Source: Pseudomonadota bacterium (GTDB lineage Bacteria > Pseudomonadota > Alphaproteobacteria > Caulobacterales > Caulobacteraceae). From it: a stretch of DNA of 18,987 nucleotides. The notes under the pieces are model-generated. The model was not told the origin of the DNA. It did no database searches and worked only from the letters and a program-made list of their open reading frames with translations. The translations under genes were made by a program, and so were the position numbers. Location of the stretch: the NCBI GenBank assembly GCA_023445705.1, contig JAEXKM010000379.1, forward strand, positions 1 to 18,987, read 5' to 3'. Positions 1 to 8,435 of the stretch are shown here, in pieces (the first letter of the stretch is position 1; each line of letters starts with the position of its first letter).

Positions 1-136
1 TCATCGCCTTCGCGCCGCCGGTCTTCGCCAGCGTCAGGGTGATCGCAGCCGTCAGCGTCGTCTTGCCATGGTCAACGTGACCAATCGTGCCGATGTTGCA
101 GTGCGGCTTATTGCGTTCGAACTTTTCCTTGGCCAT
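1..136 (-). CDS. tuf: Elongation factor Tu, N-terminal fragment (gene runs off the left edge)
   Basis: EF-Tu is the GTPase that carries aminoacyl-tRNA to the ribosomal A site in the cytoplasm. Only the first 45 or so codons are visible. Translation of the minus strand gives MAKEKFERNKPHCNIGTIGH followed by VDHGKTTLTAAIT. This contains the Walker A/P-loop GHVDHGKT typical of translational GTPases, and the start MAKEKFER is characteristic of EF-Tu. The ATG at 136-134 is preceded by AGGA about 5 nt upstream, which supports the start. The gene lies 33 nt downstream of tRNA-Gly and follows tRNA-Tyr on the same strand. This resembles the classical proteobacterial tRNA-tufB transcription unit, so it is probably co-transcribed with the tRNAs. 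Bacteria often carry two tuf copies; which one this is cannot be told from here. Confidence 0.95.
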   Translation of the reverse strand, partial: MAKEKFERNKPHCNIGTIGHVDHGKTTLTAAITLTLAKTGGAKAM

Positions 137-169
137 CGGGATCCTGCCGGCGGTTGAATTTCAAGAGGT

Positions 170-243
170 TGGAGCGGGTAGCGGGAATCGAACCCGCATC
201 CTCAGCTTGGAAGGCTGCTGCACTACCATTGTGCTATACCCGC
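170..243 (-). tRNA. tRNA-Gly (anticodon TCC)
   Basis: The minus strand folds into a 74-nt cloverleaf with the CCA end encoded. The acceptor stem GCGGGTA pairs with TACCCGC, the discriminator is T, and CCA is at 172-170. The anticodon loop is CTTCCAA, giving TCC, which reads GGA/GGG glycine codons. The T-loop TTCGATT is present. It lies between tRNA-Tyr and tuf on the same strand. Confidence 0.96.
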
Positions 244-299
244 CCGCTGAGATGCGCGGGGTCGCGCCAGTCTCCTTAAAGTTTGCGCTCCGAGACGCG

Positions 300-385
300 T
301 GGTGGGGGAAGCAGGACTCGAACCTGCGAAGGCGTACGCCAGCGGATTTACAGTCCGCCCCCTTTGCCACTCGGGACATTCCCCC
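300..385 (-). tRNA. tRNA-Tyr (anticodon GTA)
   Basis: An 86-nt class II tRNA on the minus strand with a long variable arm and an encoded CCA (302-300). The acceptor arms are GGGGGAA and TTCCCCC, and the discriminator is A. The anticodon loop CTGTAAA gives GTA, and the T-loop TTCGAGT is intact. The flanking bases 287-299 and 386-399 are complementary to each other and would extend the acceptor stem in the precursor (see findings). Confidence 0.96.
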
Positions 386-437
386 AGCGCGCTCGGAGCC
401 AGATCGGATGCCTAGACAAGTGGTCAGCGCCTGAGCG

Positions 438-1274
438 ATGAACCTGTCCGGCCCCCGATTTGGAGCGCGTCTTATAGTGTCCTCCCCTCGCGAACGCAAC
501 GCGCACTGGAAAGGTCCGAAAAAGTCGGGCCAAAGATCGCAAGATCGTAAGCCTGACAAAGGCTTAGACGACTGGCTATGGGGCTGGCACGCGGTTGCGG
601 CTGCTCTGAGCAATCGTAAAAGGAGTGCGCCCCTTCGACTTTTGGCGACTCCCGACCGCGCCAAAGAGCTCGAATCTCGATTCGGGCGGCCCAAGGCGCT
701 TGAGGTCGTCGATGGCCTCTTCATCTCGCAAGTTTTGCCGCAGGGCGCAGTCCACCAGGGAATCGCCCTGCGCATCCCACCACTGGACTCCGTCGCCCTC
801 GAAGACTTCGAGGCGCGGCGCGGAGCTGTGCTGCTCATGCTCGATCAGGTGACCGACCCTCAGAACGTCGGCGCGATCCTGCGGTCGGCCGCAGCTTTCG
901 GGGCCGTCGGCGTCATCCTTCAGGATCGGCATGCGCCCAAACTGGTCGGGGCCCTGGCCAAGGCCGCCGTGGGCGCGGTGGACCAGATTCCCACCGCGCA
1001 CGTGGTCAATCTCTCGCGGGCGCTCGAAACCCTCGCCGACCAGGGTTGGCGAGCGGTCGGGCTCGACGGACACACAGACACCTATCTCGCCGACGCGCTC
1101 GACGGCGCGCCGACAGTGCTGGTCCTTGGCTCCGAGGGCGAAGGCCTACGTCGCCTCGTGGCCGAACATTGCGACCAACTGGCCAAGATTCCGATGCCGG
1201 GAGGATTCGAGAGTCTAAACGTGTCGGCCGCGGCGGCCGTGGCGCTCTATGAGGCTAGCCGTACCCGACCCTAG
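438..1274 (+). CDS. rlmB: 23S rRNA 2'-O-ribose methyltransferase, TrmH/RlmB family
   Basis: A SPOUT-class, SAM-dependent methyltransferase, most likely the RlmB type that methylates the 2'-OH of G2251 in 23S rRNA. The protein has an N-terminal substrate-binding domain beginning around WLWGWHAVAAAL. The three C-terminal SpoU motifs are visible: NVGAILRSAAAFGA with its conserved Asn and Arg, LGSEGEGL, and ESLNVSAAAAVALYE, which form the knotted SAM site. The start is uncertain. The ATG at 438 has no clear ribosome binding site, and the first 13 codons overlap a candidate promoter for the opposite strand. An in-frame GTG at 477 has GGAG about 11 nt upstream and would give 265 residues, so it may be the true start. 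Assignment to RlmB rather than another SpoU paralogue rests on overall architecture and is likely but not certain. Confidence 0.88.
   Translation: MNLSGPRFGARLIVSSPRERNAHWKGPKKSGQRSQDRKPDKGLDDWLWGWHAVAAALSNRKRSAPLRLLATPDRAKELESRFGRPKALEVVDGLFISQVLPQGAVHQGIALRIPPLDSVALEDFEARRGAVLLMLDQVTDPQNVGAILRSAAAFGAVGVILQDRHAPKLVGALAKAAVGAVDQIPTAHVVNLSRALETLADQGWRAVGLDGHTDTYLADALDGAPTVLVLGSEGEGLRRLVAEHCDQLAKIPMPGGFESLNVSAAAAVALYEASRTRP
471..499 (-). promoter_or_regulatory. Candidate housekeeping promoter for tRNA-Tyr, tRNA-Gly and tuf
   Basis: Read on the minus strand, a -35 TTGCGT (499-494) is followed by exactly 17 nt and a -10 TATAAG (476-471). A GC-rich discriminator (ACGCGCTCC) follows, as is common for stable-RNA and translation genes. 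The start point would fall near 463, about 78 nt upstream of tRNA-Tyr. No experimental support is available. The motif lies inside the longest possible rlmB reading frame, on the opposite strand. Confidence 0.55.
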
Positions 1275-1352
1275 AAAAGTTGAAAGCCGAAAGGGCCTCT
1301 TTCCGCGCTTAGGTGGTTGCGGAGAGGCCTCGCCTATCGCATTGAGCATTCG

Positions 1353-2081
1353 ATGATCGAAAGCCTTTTTGCGCCCGGTGCGCTCGCCGCTCTTTTCTCG
1401 GTCCTGATGATCGACCTGGTCCTGGCCGGCGACAACGCCGTGGCCGTGGGCCTGGCGGCGGCGGGCCTGCCTGTCGAACAGCGGCGCAAGGCGATTCTCT
1501 ATGGCCTGATCGCGGCGGTCACGATGCGCATCGGCTTTGCGCTCATCACCGCGCAGCTGCTGGGTATCGTCGGCTTGCTCTTCGCGGGCGGGCTGCTGCT
1601 GCTCTGGGTCTGCTGGAAGATGTGGCGGGAGCTTCGCGAGCAGGGTCAGGCCGAGGCCGCCGCGGGCCATGCGGTGATCGATCAGGACCCGGCGACCGAG
1701 CCCTCCGCGGCCGTCGCCGCCACCCAGCCGAAGTCATTCCGCTCGGCATTCATCCAAATCCTGATCGCCGACCTGTCCATGTCGCTGGACAACGTGCTGG
1801 CCGTGGCCGGCGCCGCCCGCGAACACCCCGCGATCCTCGTCTTCGGCCTGCTGATGTCGATCGCGCTGATGGGCGTCGCGGCCAGCTATATCGCCCGCCT
1901 GCTGCATAAGTACCGCTGGATCGGCTACATCGGCCTGCTGATCGTGCTGTATGTCGCCCTGCACATGATGTGGGAGGGCCATCAGGATGTGGTCCGCGAC
2001 CTCGGTTACATGCATGCCTACAACGCAGTGGTGCCGGAGTTCATGCAGATCCAGCCGAAGCTCCCTGCCCCGGCGCATTGA
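1353..2081 (+). CDS. TerC/YjbE-family integral membrane protein, probable metal ion exporter
   Basis: A multi-pass inner-membrane protein of 242 residues. Two internally related motifs mark the TerC superfamily: DLVLAGDNAVAVG near residues 21-33 and ADLSMSLDNVLAV near 139-151. Each has the acidic and Asn residues (D21, D27, N28 and D140, D146, N147) associated with cation handling. A hydrophilic loop at roughly residues 90-130 separates the two hydrophobic halves. Related proteins (YjbE/YkoY, MntP-like exporters) are linked to manganese export and metal loading of secreted enzymes; that role is inferred here. I prefer the ATG at 1353, because family members begin just before this first helix. 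A TTG at 1317 would add 12 residues but has no family support. The gene lies 78 nt after rlmB on the same strand. A hairpin follows its stop codon. Confidence 0.85.
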   Translation: MIESLFAPGALAALFSVLMIDLVLAGDNAVAVGLAAAGLPVEQRRKAILYGLIAAVTMRIGFALITAQLLGIVGLLFAGGLLLLWVCWKMWRELREQGQAEAAAGHAVIDQDPATEPSAAVAATQPKSFRSAFIQILIADLSMSLDNVLAVAGAAREHPAILVFGLLMSIALMGVAASYIARLLHKYRWIGYIGLLIVLYVALHMMWEGHQDVVRDLGYMHAYNAVVPEFMQIQPKLPAPAH

Positions 2082-2087
2082 TCCAAA

Positions 2088-2120
2088 GGTCAAGTTCACC
2101 ACCCAAGGGTGTGCTTGACC
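2088..2120 (+). terminator. Stem-loop directly after the TerC-family gene
   Basis: GGTCAAG (2088-2094) pairs with CTTGACC (2114-2120). An inner arm CAC-C-ACC pairs with GGT-GTG around a CAAG loop. It begins 7 nt after the stop codon. There is no immediate T-tract (the next T-run starts about 10 nt later), so it may be a weak terminator, an mRNA 3'-end stabiliser or a DNA-level inverted repeat. Confidence 0.45.
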
Positions 2121-2232
2121 GCGAGGTATCCTTTTCCGACGATTTTTGTATCTCTTGCGTAGCAAGGGACACCATTGCTCGGCTTGTTCGATCACATTTT
2201 GTCTTCGTAACTCCCTTTGCACGCGAACGTTG

Positions 2233-2261
2233 TTGCGCGAGCCTCCACCGTGCCGTTAAAG
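2233..2261 (+). promoter_or_regulatory. Possible promoter for the PEP-CTERM gene
   Basis: A -35-like TTGCGC (2233-2238), a 17-nt spacer and a -10-like TTAAAG (2256-2261) lie about 85 nt upstream of the PEP-CTERM start codon. The match is modest. The whole gap 2082-2344 is noticeably more AT-rich than its surroundings. It holds no convincing ORF, only this motif, the 2088-2120 hairpin and a short CTTGC-GTA-GCAAG repeat near 2155. Confidence 0.3.
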
Positions 2262-2344
2262 CCTTGTTACCCATATTGGGCGCGGCGAGTTGTCGCGCTC
2301 AGTTCCCCCCACGTGGCTTCCGCGTTTTTTGAGTGAGGTAGCTT

Positions 2345-2881
2345 ATGAAGAAAGTACTGCTGGGAGCCGCGATGGCGGCCTCCATGCTGTTGGTCGCCCC
2401 GGCTGCTAACGCGGCCAAGTATCTCGACATTCCCGCGCCTGGCGCCAGCGGCATCATCACCGGCAATTTTGGTTACACTGAAATCGGCGCCGGCGACTTC
2501 GAACACATCTTCGAGTTCAACTTCCCCTTCGCGGGCGCTACCAACGGAACGATCTCTTCGACGATCGCGCCCGGCGACGTGATCGGCGGCCTGTCGGACC
2601 TGAAGTTCAACTCGATCACCCTGAATGGCCACGACTTCAGCATCCTGCTGGACGGCGAAGTCGAATTTGCGCGCATTAAGGACATCCTGGTCGCCAGCGG
2701 CCCGCAAAAGCTGACCGTCACCGGCTGGAGTGGCGGCGACAGCTCCTATGCGGGCGTGCTGACCTTCGCTCCGACCGCTGCGGTTCCGGAACCCGCGACT
2801 TGGGCGATGATGATCATCGGCTTCGGCGCCGCCGGCTCGATGGTTCGCAGCCGCCGCAAGCTGGTCCCGTCGGTGGCCTAA
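2345..2881 (+). CDS. Secreted PEP-CTERM (PEPxxWA) sorting-domain protein
   Basis: A 178-residue exported protein. The N-terminus (MKKVLLGAAMAASMLLVAP, then AANA) is a classical Sec signal peptide with likely cleavage after AxA near residue 23. The C-terminus has the PEP-CTERM tripartite signal: VPEPATWAMM, a hydrophobic helix (IIGFGAAGSMV) and a basic tail (RSRRK). In characterised systems exosortase recognises this signal, cleaves it and directs the protein to the envelope or exopolysaccharide matrix. The region between residues 24 and 145 is rich in Gly, Ser, Thr and Asp with beta-strand-like spacing, and I recognise no enzymatic motif in it. GAGG 6 nt before the ATG supports the start. A strong terminator follows, so this is probably a single-gene unit. 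No exosortase or polysaccharide gene is in the window. Its specific function is unknown. Confidence 0.9.
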   Translation: MKKVLLGAAMAASMLLVAPAANAAKYLDIPAPGASGIITGNFGYTEIGAGDFEHIFEFNFPFAGATNGTISSTIAPGDVIGGLSDLKFNSITLNGHDFSILLDGEVEFARIKDILVASGPQKLTVTGWSGGDSSYAGVLTFAPTAAVPEPATWAMMIIGFGAAGSMVRSRRKLVPSVA

Positions 2882-2912
2882 GCCCCGATCTGATCAGAAC
2901 GCGAAAATTGAG

Positions 2913-2943
2913 CGCCGCCGGTCAATCGATCGGCGGCGTTTTT
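2913..2943 (+). terminator. Rho-independent terminator after the PEP-CTERM gene
   Basis: CGCCGCCG (2913-2920) pairs perfectly with CGGCGGCG (2931-2938) around a 10-nt loop and is followed by TTTTT (2939-2943). It sits 32 nt after the stop codon and 18 nt before the phzF start. Confidence 0.85.
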
Positions 2944-2960
2944 CGTGGCAGGTAGGGCTT

Positions 2961-3823
2961 ATGAGCAAGTTTCCCTTCGTCACCCTCGACGTCTTCACCG
3001 ACACCCGCTTCGGCGGCAATCCGCTGGCCGTCTTCACCGACGCGCGAGGCATGACGGACGCGCAGATGCAGGCGCTCGCCGCCGAGATGAACCTATCGGA
3101 GACGACCTTCATCCTGCCCCCCGCAGATCCCGCCAACACCGCGCGGGTGCGGATCTTCAACCGCACGGCAGAGATGCCATTCGCCGGCCATCCCTCGGTC
3201 GGGACCGGCTGGGTGCTCTCGCAGATGGGCCACGGGAACGACCTGCGCCTGGAAGTCATCGCCGGTGTCGTGGGCGTGGCGATCGAGGACGGCGGCGGCG
3301 TCATCAGCGCGCCCAGGGCGCTCCGACTCGGCGAGCCGCTCCCGCTCGAGTTGGCCGCCGCCTGCGCCGGTCTTCAGCCAGCAGACGTGGTGACCACCGC
3401 CCACGCGCCCATCGAGGCGTCCGTCGGGGTGAACTTCGTCTTCATGGAAGTGGAGCCGCAGGCCCTATCCCGCGCCTCGCCCGATCTGACCGTCTTCCGA
3501 CAGGCGGCCCAGGAGTATCCGCATTTCGGCGATCGGCTGTCGCTGCACCTCTACGCCCACGACGGCGCGGGACGCATCCGCGCGCGCATGTTCGCGCCGA
3601 ACTCGGGAACCGTCGAAGATCCGGCGACCGGCAGCGCCAACGCCACCCTCGCCGCCCTCCTCCTCTCGCTCGGGGAGCAGGAAACGGGGGCCTGGGAGGT
3701 CAGCCAAGGCGTCGAGATGGGCCGCCCCTCGCGCCTGCGCATCTCCGCGCGGCGCGAGGCCGGTGGAATCTACGCCCGCGTGGGCGGGGGCTGCGTCCCG
3801 GTGTTCCGCGGCGAGGTCGCCCT

Positions 3824-3827
<4 letters not shown>
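2961..3827 (+). CDS. PhzF-family isomerase/epimerase-like protein
   Basis: A 288-residue cytoplasmic protein of the PhzF (diaminopimelate-epimerase fold) family. Family signatures are present in order: LDVFTDTRFGGNPLAVF at the N-terminus, NLSETTFI with the Glu matching the catalytic Glu45 of PhzF, FNRTAEMPFAGHPSVGTGWV, and VEDPATGSANATLAALL in the C-terminal half. The founding member isomerises an intermediate of phenazine synthesis, but most homologues are unlinked to phenazines and have unknown substrates. No phz genes occur here, so no phenazine role should be assumed. GGTAGGG before the ATG is a good ribosome binding site. The stop codon overlaps that of the convergent metG by 4 nt. Confidence 0.9.
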
Positions 3828-5638
<1,811 letters not shown>

Positions 5639-5668
5639 GACGTCTCTCGAAATGAGGAGGAGCGGCGG

Positions 5669-5674
5669 CTTATA
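5669..5674 (-). promoter_or_regulatory. -10-like element upstream of metG
   Basis: TATAAG on the minus strand (in CCCTATAAGCCGCC), 31-36 nt upstream of the metG ATG, followed by a GC-rich discriminator. No convincing -35 hexamer is seen at 16-18 nt. The same CCCTATAAGC string occurs before potF. Confidence 0.35.
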
Positions 5675-5715
5675 GGGCGCCTGACATGGTTCGCGATAGC
5701 CGGCCTGTCCAGAAC

Positions 5716-6069
5716 CTAGATCGGCCCCTTGAAGACGAACAGTGCGCCGGCTGCGATCAGGCCGAAGCCGATGGCGTGGTTCCAGGTGAATCGTTCGCCG
5801 AGATAAGTGATCGAGAACACCGCGAACACGGCCAGGGTGATCACCTCCTGCATGGTCTTCAGTTCGGCCGGCGAATAGACGGCCCGGCCGATGCGGTTGG
5901 CCGGCACCGCCAGGCAGTATTCGAAGAAGGCGATCCCCCAGCTCACCACGACCAGCAGCCAGATCGGCCGGTGCTCGACCTTTAGATGCCCGTACCAGGC
6001 GAAGGTCATGAAAACGTTGGAGGCGATCAGCAGCAGGATCGGAGCGATCGCCGCCATGTTCACGGGCAT
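5716..6069 (-). CDS. DUF486 family small membrane protein
   Basis: A 117-residue inner-membrane protein with four predicted hydrophobic segments. The DUF486 hallmarks are NVFMTFAWYGHLK near residue 18, SWGIAFFEYCLAVPANRIG in the middle, LKTMQEVITLAVFAVFSITY, and a C-terminal segment ending FVFKGPI. The family resembles half-size drug/metabolite-type transporters, but I know of no established substrate. The reading frame is open back to 6168. The ATG at 6069 is preferred because AAGGAA lies about 10 nt upstream and the extra 33 residues do not resemble the family. It is divergent from potF and 77 nt upstream of metG on the same strand, so partial read-through into metG is possible. Confidence 0.85.
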   Translation of the reverse strand: MPVNMAAIAPILLLIASNVFMTFAWYGHLKVEHRPIWLLVVVSWGIAFFEYCLAVPANRIGRAVYSPAELKTMQEVITLAVFAVFSITYLGERFTWNHAIGFGLIAAGALFVFKGPI

Positions 6070-6117
6070 CGGTAGAGTTCCTTGCGCATTAGCACTTAAT
6101 CTTGGACGCCTTGGCCC

Positions 6118-6123
6118 TATAAG
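6118..6123 (+). promoter_or_regulatory. -10-like element upstream of the pot operon
   Basis: TATAAG within CCCTATAAGCTGGCC, about 30 nt upstream of the potF ATG. A TTGGAC sits only 10 nt before it, and CTTAAT occupies the 17-nt-spaced -35 position. The promoter is therefore plausible but incomplete by consensus. Confidence 0.35.
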
Positions 6124-6152
6124 CTGGCCGCAGGGGAAGTGGGAGAGCGGGC

Positions 6153-7259
6153 ATGCGAGCCTGGACAAAGACGCTGGCGGTCACCGCCGCCTTGGCCCTC
6201 AGCGCGACGCTCGCCGCCTGTGGGCAGGGCGATAAGACCCAGACGCTGAAGATCTACAACTGGTCGGATTACATCGACCCTCTCATCCTTGCAGACTTCA
6301 CCAAGGAAACCGGGATCAAGGTCCAGTACGACACCTTCGACTCCAACGAGATCCTCGAGACCAAGGTCCTGCAAGGCAATACGGGCTACGACATCGTCGC
6401 GCCGTCGAACCACAACGTGCCCCGCTACATCGCCGCCGGCGCGCTCGCGGCCTTGGACAAGGCCAAGCTGCCCAATGACAAGAACCTGTGGCCCGACATC
6501 ATGGCCCACATGGAACCGTTCGATCCGGGCCAGAAGTACACGGTGCCCTACATGTGGGGCACGATCGGCATCGGCTACAACGTCAAGGAAGTGGCCAAGC
6601 GCCTGCCGGGCGTGAAGATCGACAGCTGGTCCGTCATCTTCGATCCGGTCAATCTGGCCAAGCTCAAGGACTGCGGCGTCTATTATCTCGACGCGTCCGA
6701 GGACATGTACGCCGTCGCGCTGAACTATCTGGGCAAGGATCCGAACTCCACGACCCTCGCCGACTATCAGGCCGCCACCGACATGATGGTCAAGGCCCGT
6801 CCCTTCATCCGCAAGTTCCACTCATCGGAGTATGTAGAGGCCCTGGCCAACGGCGACATCTGCGTGGCCGTCGGCTATTCGGGCGACATCCTCCAGGCCA
6901 AGAACCGCGCCTTGGACGCCAAGAACGGCGTCGAGATCGCCTATGTAATTCCCAAGGAAGGCAGTCAGGTCTGGTTCGACGTCTTCGCCATTCCCGCCGA
7001 CGCGCCGAACCCCGAGGCCGCTTACAAGTTCCTCGACTACATGCTGCGGCCCGAAGTGATCGCCAAGGCGTCGAACTTCACCCAGTACGCGAACGCCAAC
7101 CTGCCGGCGACGCCGATGGTGGACGAGGCCGTGCGCGGCGATCCGAACGTCTATCCGACGCCGGAAGTCTTCCGCCGCCTCTTCGTCACCACCACCAAAG
7201 ACCAGGCGCTGCTGCGTGACGTGACGCGCATGTGGACGCGCGTCCAGACCGGCCAATAG
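6153..7259 (+). CDS. potF: Putrescine/polyamine ABC transporter substrate-binding lipoprotein
   Basis: The periplasmic solute receptor of a polyamine importer, 368 residues. It has a signal peptide with lipobox LAAC (lipidated Cys at about residue 23), so it should be membrane-tethered. The mature part begins TLKIYNWSDYIDP and continues FTKETGIKVQYDTFDSNEIL, closely matching PotF/PotD-type binding proteins. YMWGTIGIGYNVKEV and the Asp/Trp-rich pocket segments also fit PotF. Putrescine is the likeliest ligand by similarity to PotF, but spermidine cannot be excluded. The ATG is preceded by GGGAGAG. It is the first gene of a four-gene operon, with a 12-nt gap before potG. Confidence 0.93.
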   Translation: MRAWTKTLAVTAALALSATLAACGQGDKTQTLKIYNWSDYIDPLILADFTKETGIKVQYDTFDSNEILETKVLQGNTGYDIVAPSNHNVPRYIAAGALAALDKAKLPNDKNLWPDIMAHMEPFDPGQKYTVPYMWGTIGIGYNVKEVAKRLPGVKIDSWSVIFDPVNLAKLKDCGVYYLDASEDMYAVALNYLGKDPNSTTLADYQAATDMMVKARPFIRKFHSSEYVEALANGDICVAVGYSGDILQAKNRALDAKNGVEIAYVIPKEGSQVWFDVFAIPADAPNPEAAYKFLDYMLRPEVIAKASNFTQYANANLPATPMVDEAVRGDPNVYPTPEVFRRLFVTTTKDQALLRDVTRMWTRVQTGQ

Positions 7260-7271
7260 GGCCTGCGATCG

Positions 7272-8435
7272 ATGACCGAGCGCTCTCGCCCGCGCCTCAA
7301 CATCGGCGCGGTCCGCTCGACCTTCGCGCCCTGGCTGGACCCGACCGCCAAACCGCTGGTCGAGTTCGAGCAGGTCGTGAAGCGGTTCGACGGCGAGACG
7401 GCGGTGAACGGAGTCTCGCTGGATATCTATCCGGGCGAATTCTTCGCTCTGCTGGGCCCTTCCGGCTGCGGCAAGACCACGCTGATGCGCCTCCTCGCCG
7501 GCTTCGAGACGCCTGACGAGGGCCGCGTGCTGCTGGCCGGCGAGGACCTGGCTGGGAAGCCGCCGCACCAGCGCCCGGTGAACATGATGTTTCAGTCCTA
7601 CGCGCTGTTCCCTCACCTGACCGTGGAGAAGAACATCGCCTTCGGTCTGCGGCAGCAGGGCATGGGCAAGGCCGAAATCGCCGACCGGGTGACCGAGATG
7701 CTCGATCTCGTCCGGCTGCAGGGCCTCGCCCGGCGCAAGCCGCACCAGCTATCGGGCGGCCAGCGGCAGCGGGTGGCCCTTGCCCGCGCCATCGCACCGC
7801 GGCCCAAGATGCTGCTGCTCGACGAACCCCTGGCCGCCCTCGACAAGAAGCTGCGCGAAGAGACCCAGTTCGAGTTGATGGCGCTGCAACAACAGTTGGG
7901 CATGACCTTCCTGATCGTCACCCACGACCAGGAAGAAGCCATGGTCACCGCCGACCGCATCGCCGTGATGCGCGCTGGCCAAATCGTGCAGATCGGCCGG
8001 CCGCCAGACGTCTACGAGGCGCCCAACTCCCGCTATGTCGCCGACTTCATCGGTGACGTGAACATCTTCGAAGGCGTCGCCCAGCATGCCGACGGCGCCA
8101 CGGTCCGCATGGCCAGCACGGAATCCCCTCAGGGCTTCGACGTCATCGAGGACGACATCATCGAGGTTGGCGCCACGGCCTGGCTCGCCGTCCGCCCAGA
8201 GAAGATACAGGTCCATCTGGACGAACCCCCGCCTGGCCCGAACCGCATCGCTGGCAAGGTCGCCGACATCGGCTATCTGGGCGACTGGACCACCTACCTT
8301 GTGGAGCTGGACAACGGCCGCACCATCCGCGCCGCACGCGCCAACGCCGCGCGCTTCGTGGACCGTCCTGTCGACTGGGACGACAAGGTCTGGCTGACCT
8401 TCGCCCGCGACGCAGGCGTGGTGCTGACCCAATGA
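7272..8435 (+). CDS. potG: Polyamine ABC transporter ATP-binding protein
   Basis: The cytoplasmic ATPase subunit powering the importer, 387 residues. Walker A GPSGCGKTT is at about 62-70, the Q-loop in MMFQSYALFP near 108, the signature LSGGQRQRVALARA at 160-173, Walker B LLLDEPLAALD at 181-191 and the H-loop IVTHDQ near 215-220. A C-terminal TOBE-type regulatory domain follows (residues about 280-387), as in PotA/PotG and other CUT1-like importers. All catalytic residues are present. The N-terminal extension of about 28 residues before the nucleotide-binding fold is also seen in PotG. The stop overlaps the potH start by 4 nt (ATGA), indicating translational coupling. Confidence 0.95.
   Translation: MTERSRPRLNIGAVRSTFAPWLDPTAKPLVEFEQVVKRFDGETAVNGVSLDIYPGEFFALLGPSGCGKTTLMRLLAGFETPDEGRVLLAGEDLAGKPPHQRPVNMMFQSYALFPHLTVEKNIAFGLRQQGMGKAEIADRVTEMLDLVRLQGLARRKPHQLSGGQRQRVALARAIAPRPKMLLLDEPLAALDKKLREETQFELMALQQQLGMTFLIVTHDQEEAMVTADRIAVMRAGQIVQIGRPPDVYEAPNSRYVADFIGDVNIFEGVAQHADGATVRMASTESPQGFDVIEDDIIEVGATAWLAVRPEKIQVHLDEPPPGPNRIAGKVADIGYLGDWTTYLVELDNGRTIRAARANAARFVDRPVDWDDKVWLTFARDAGVVLTQ

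Noticed and set aside
374..378. Degenerate KMSKS (KFSTS, residue positions 374-378 of metG) as a sign of an inactive or unusual synthetase
   Set aside because: As far as I recall, the FSTS form is usual in alphaproteobacterial MetRS, and all other catalytic and zinc motifs are intact. Coordinates given are residue numbers; the codons lie within 3824-5638.
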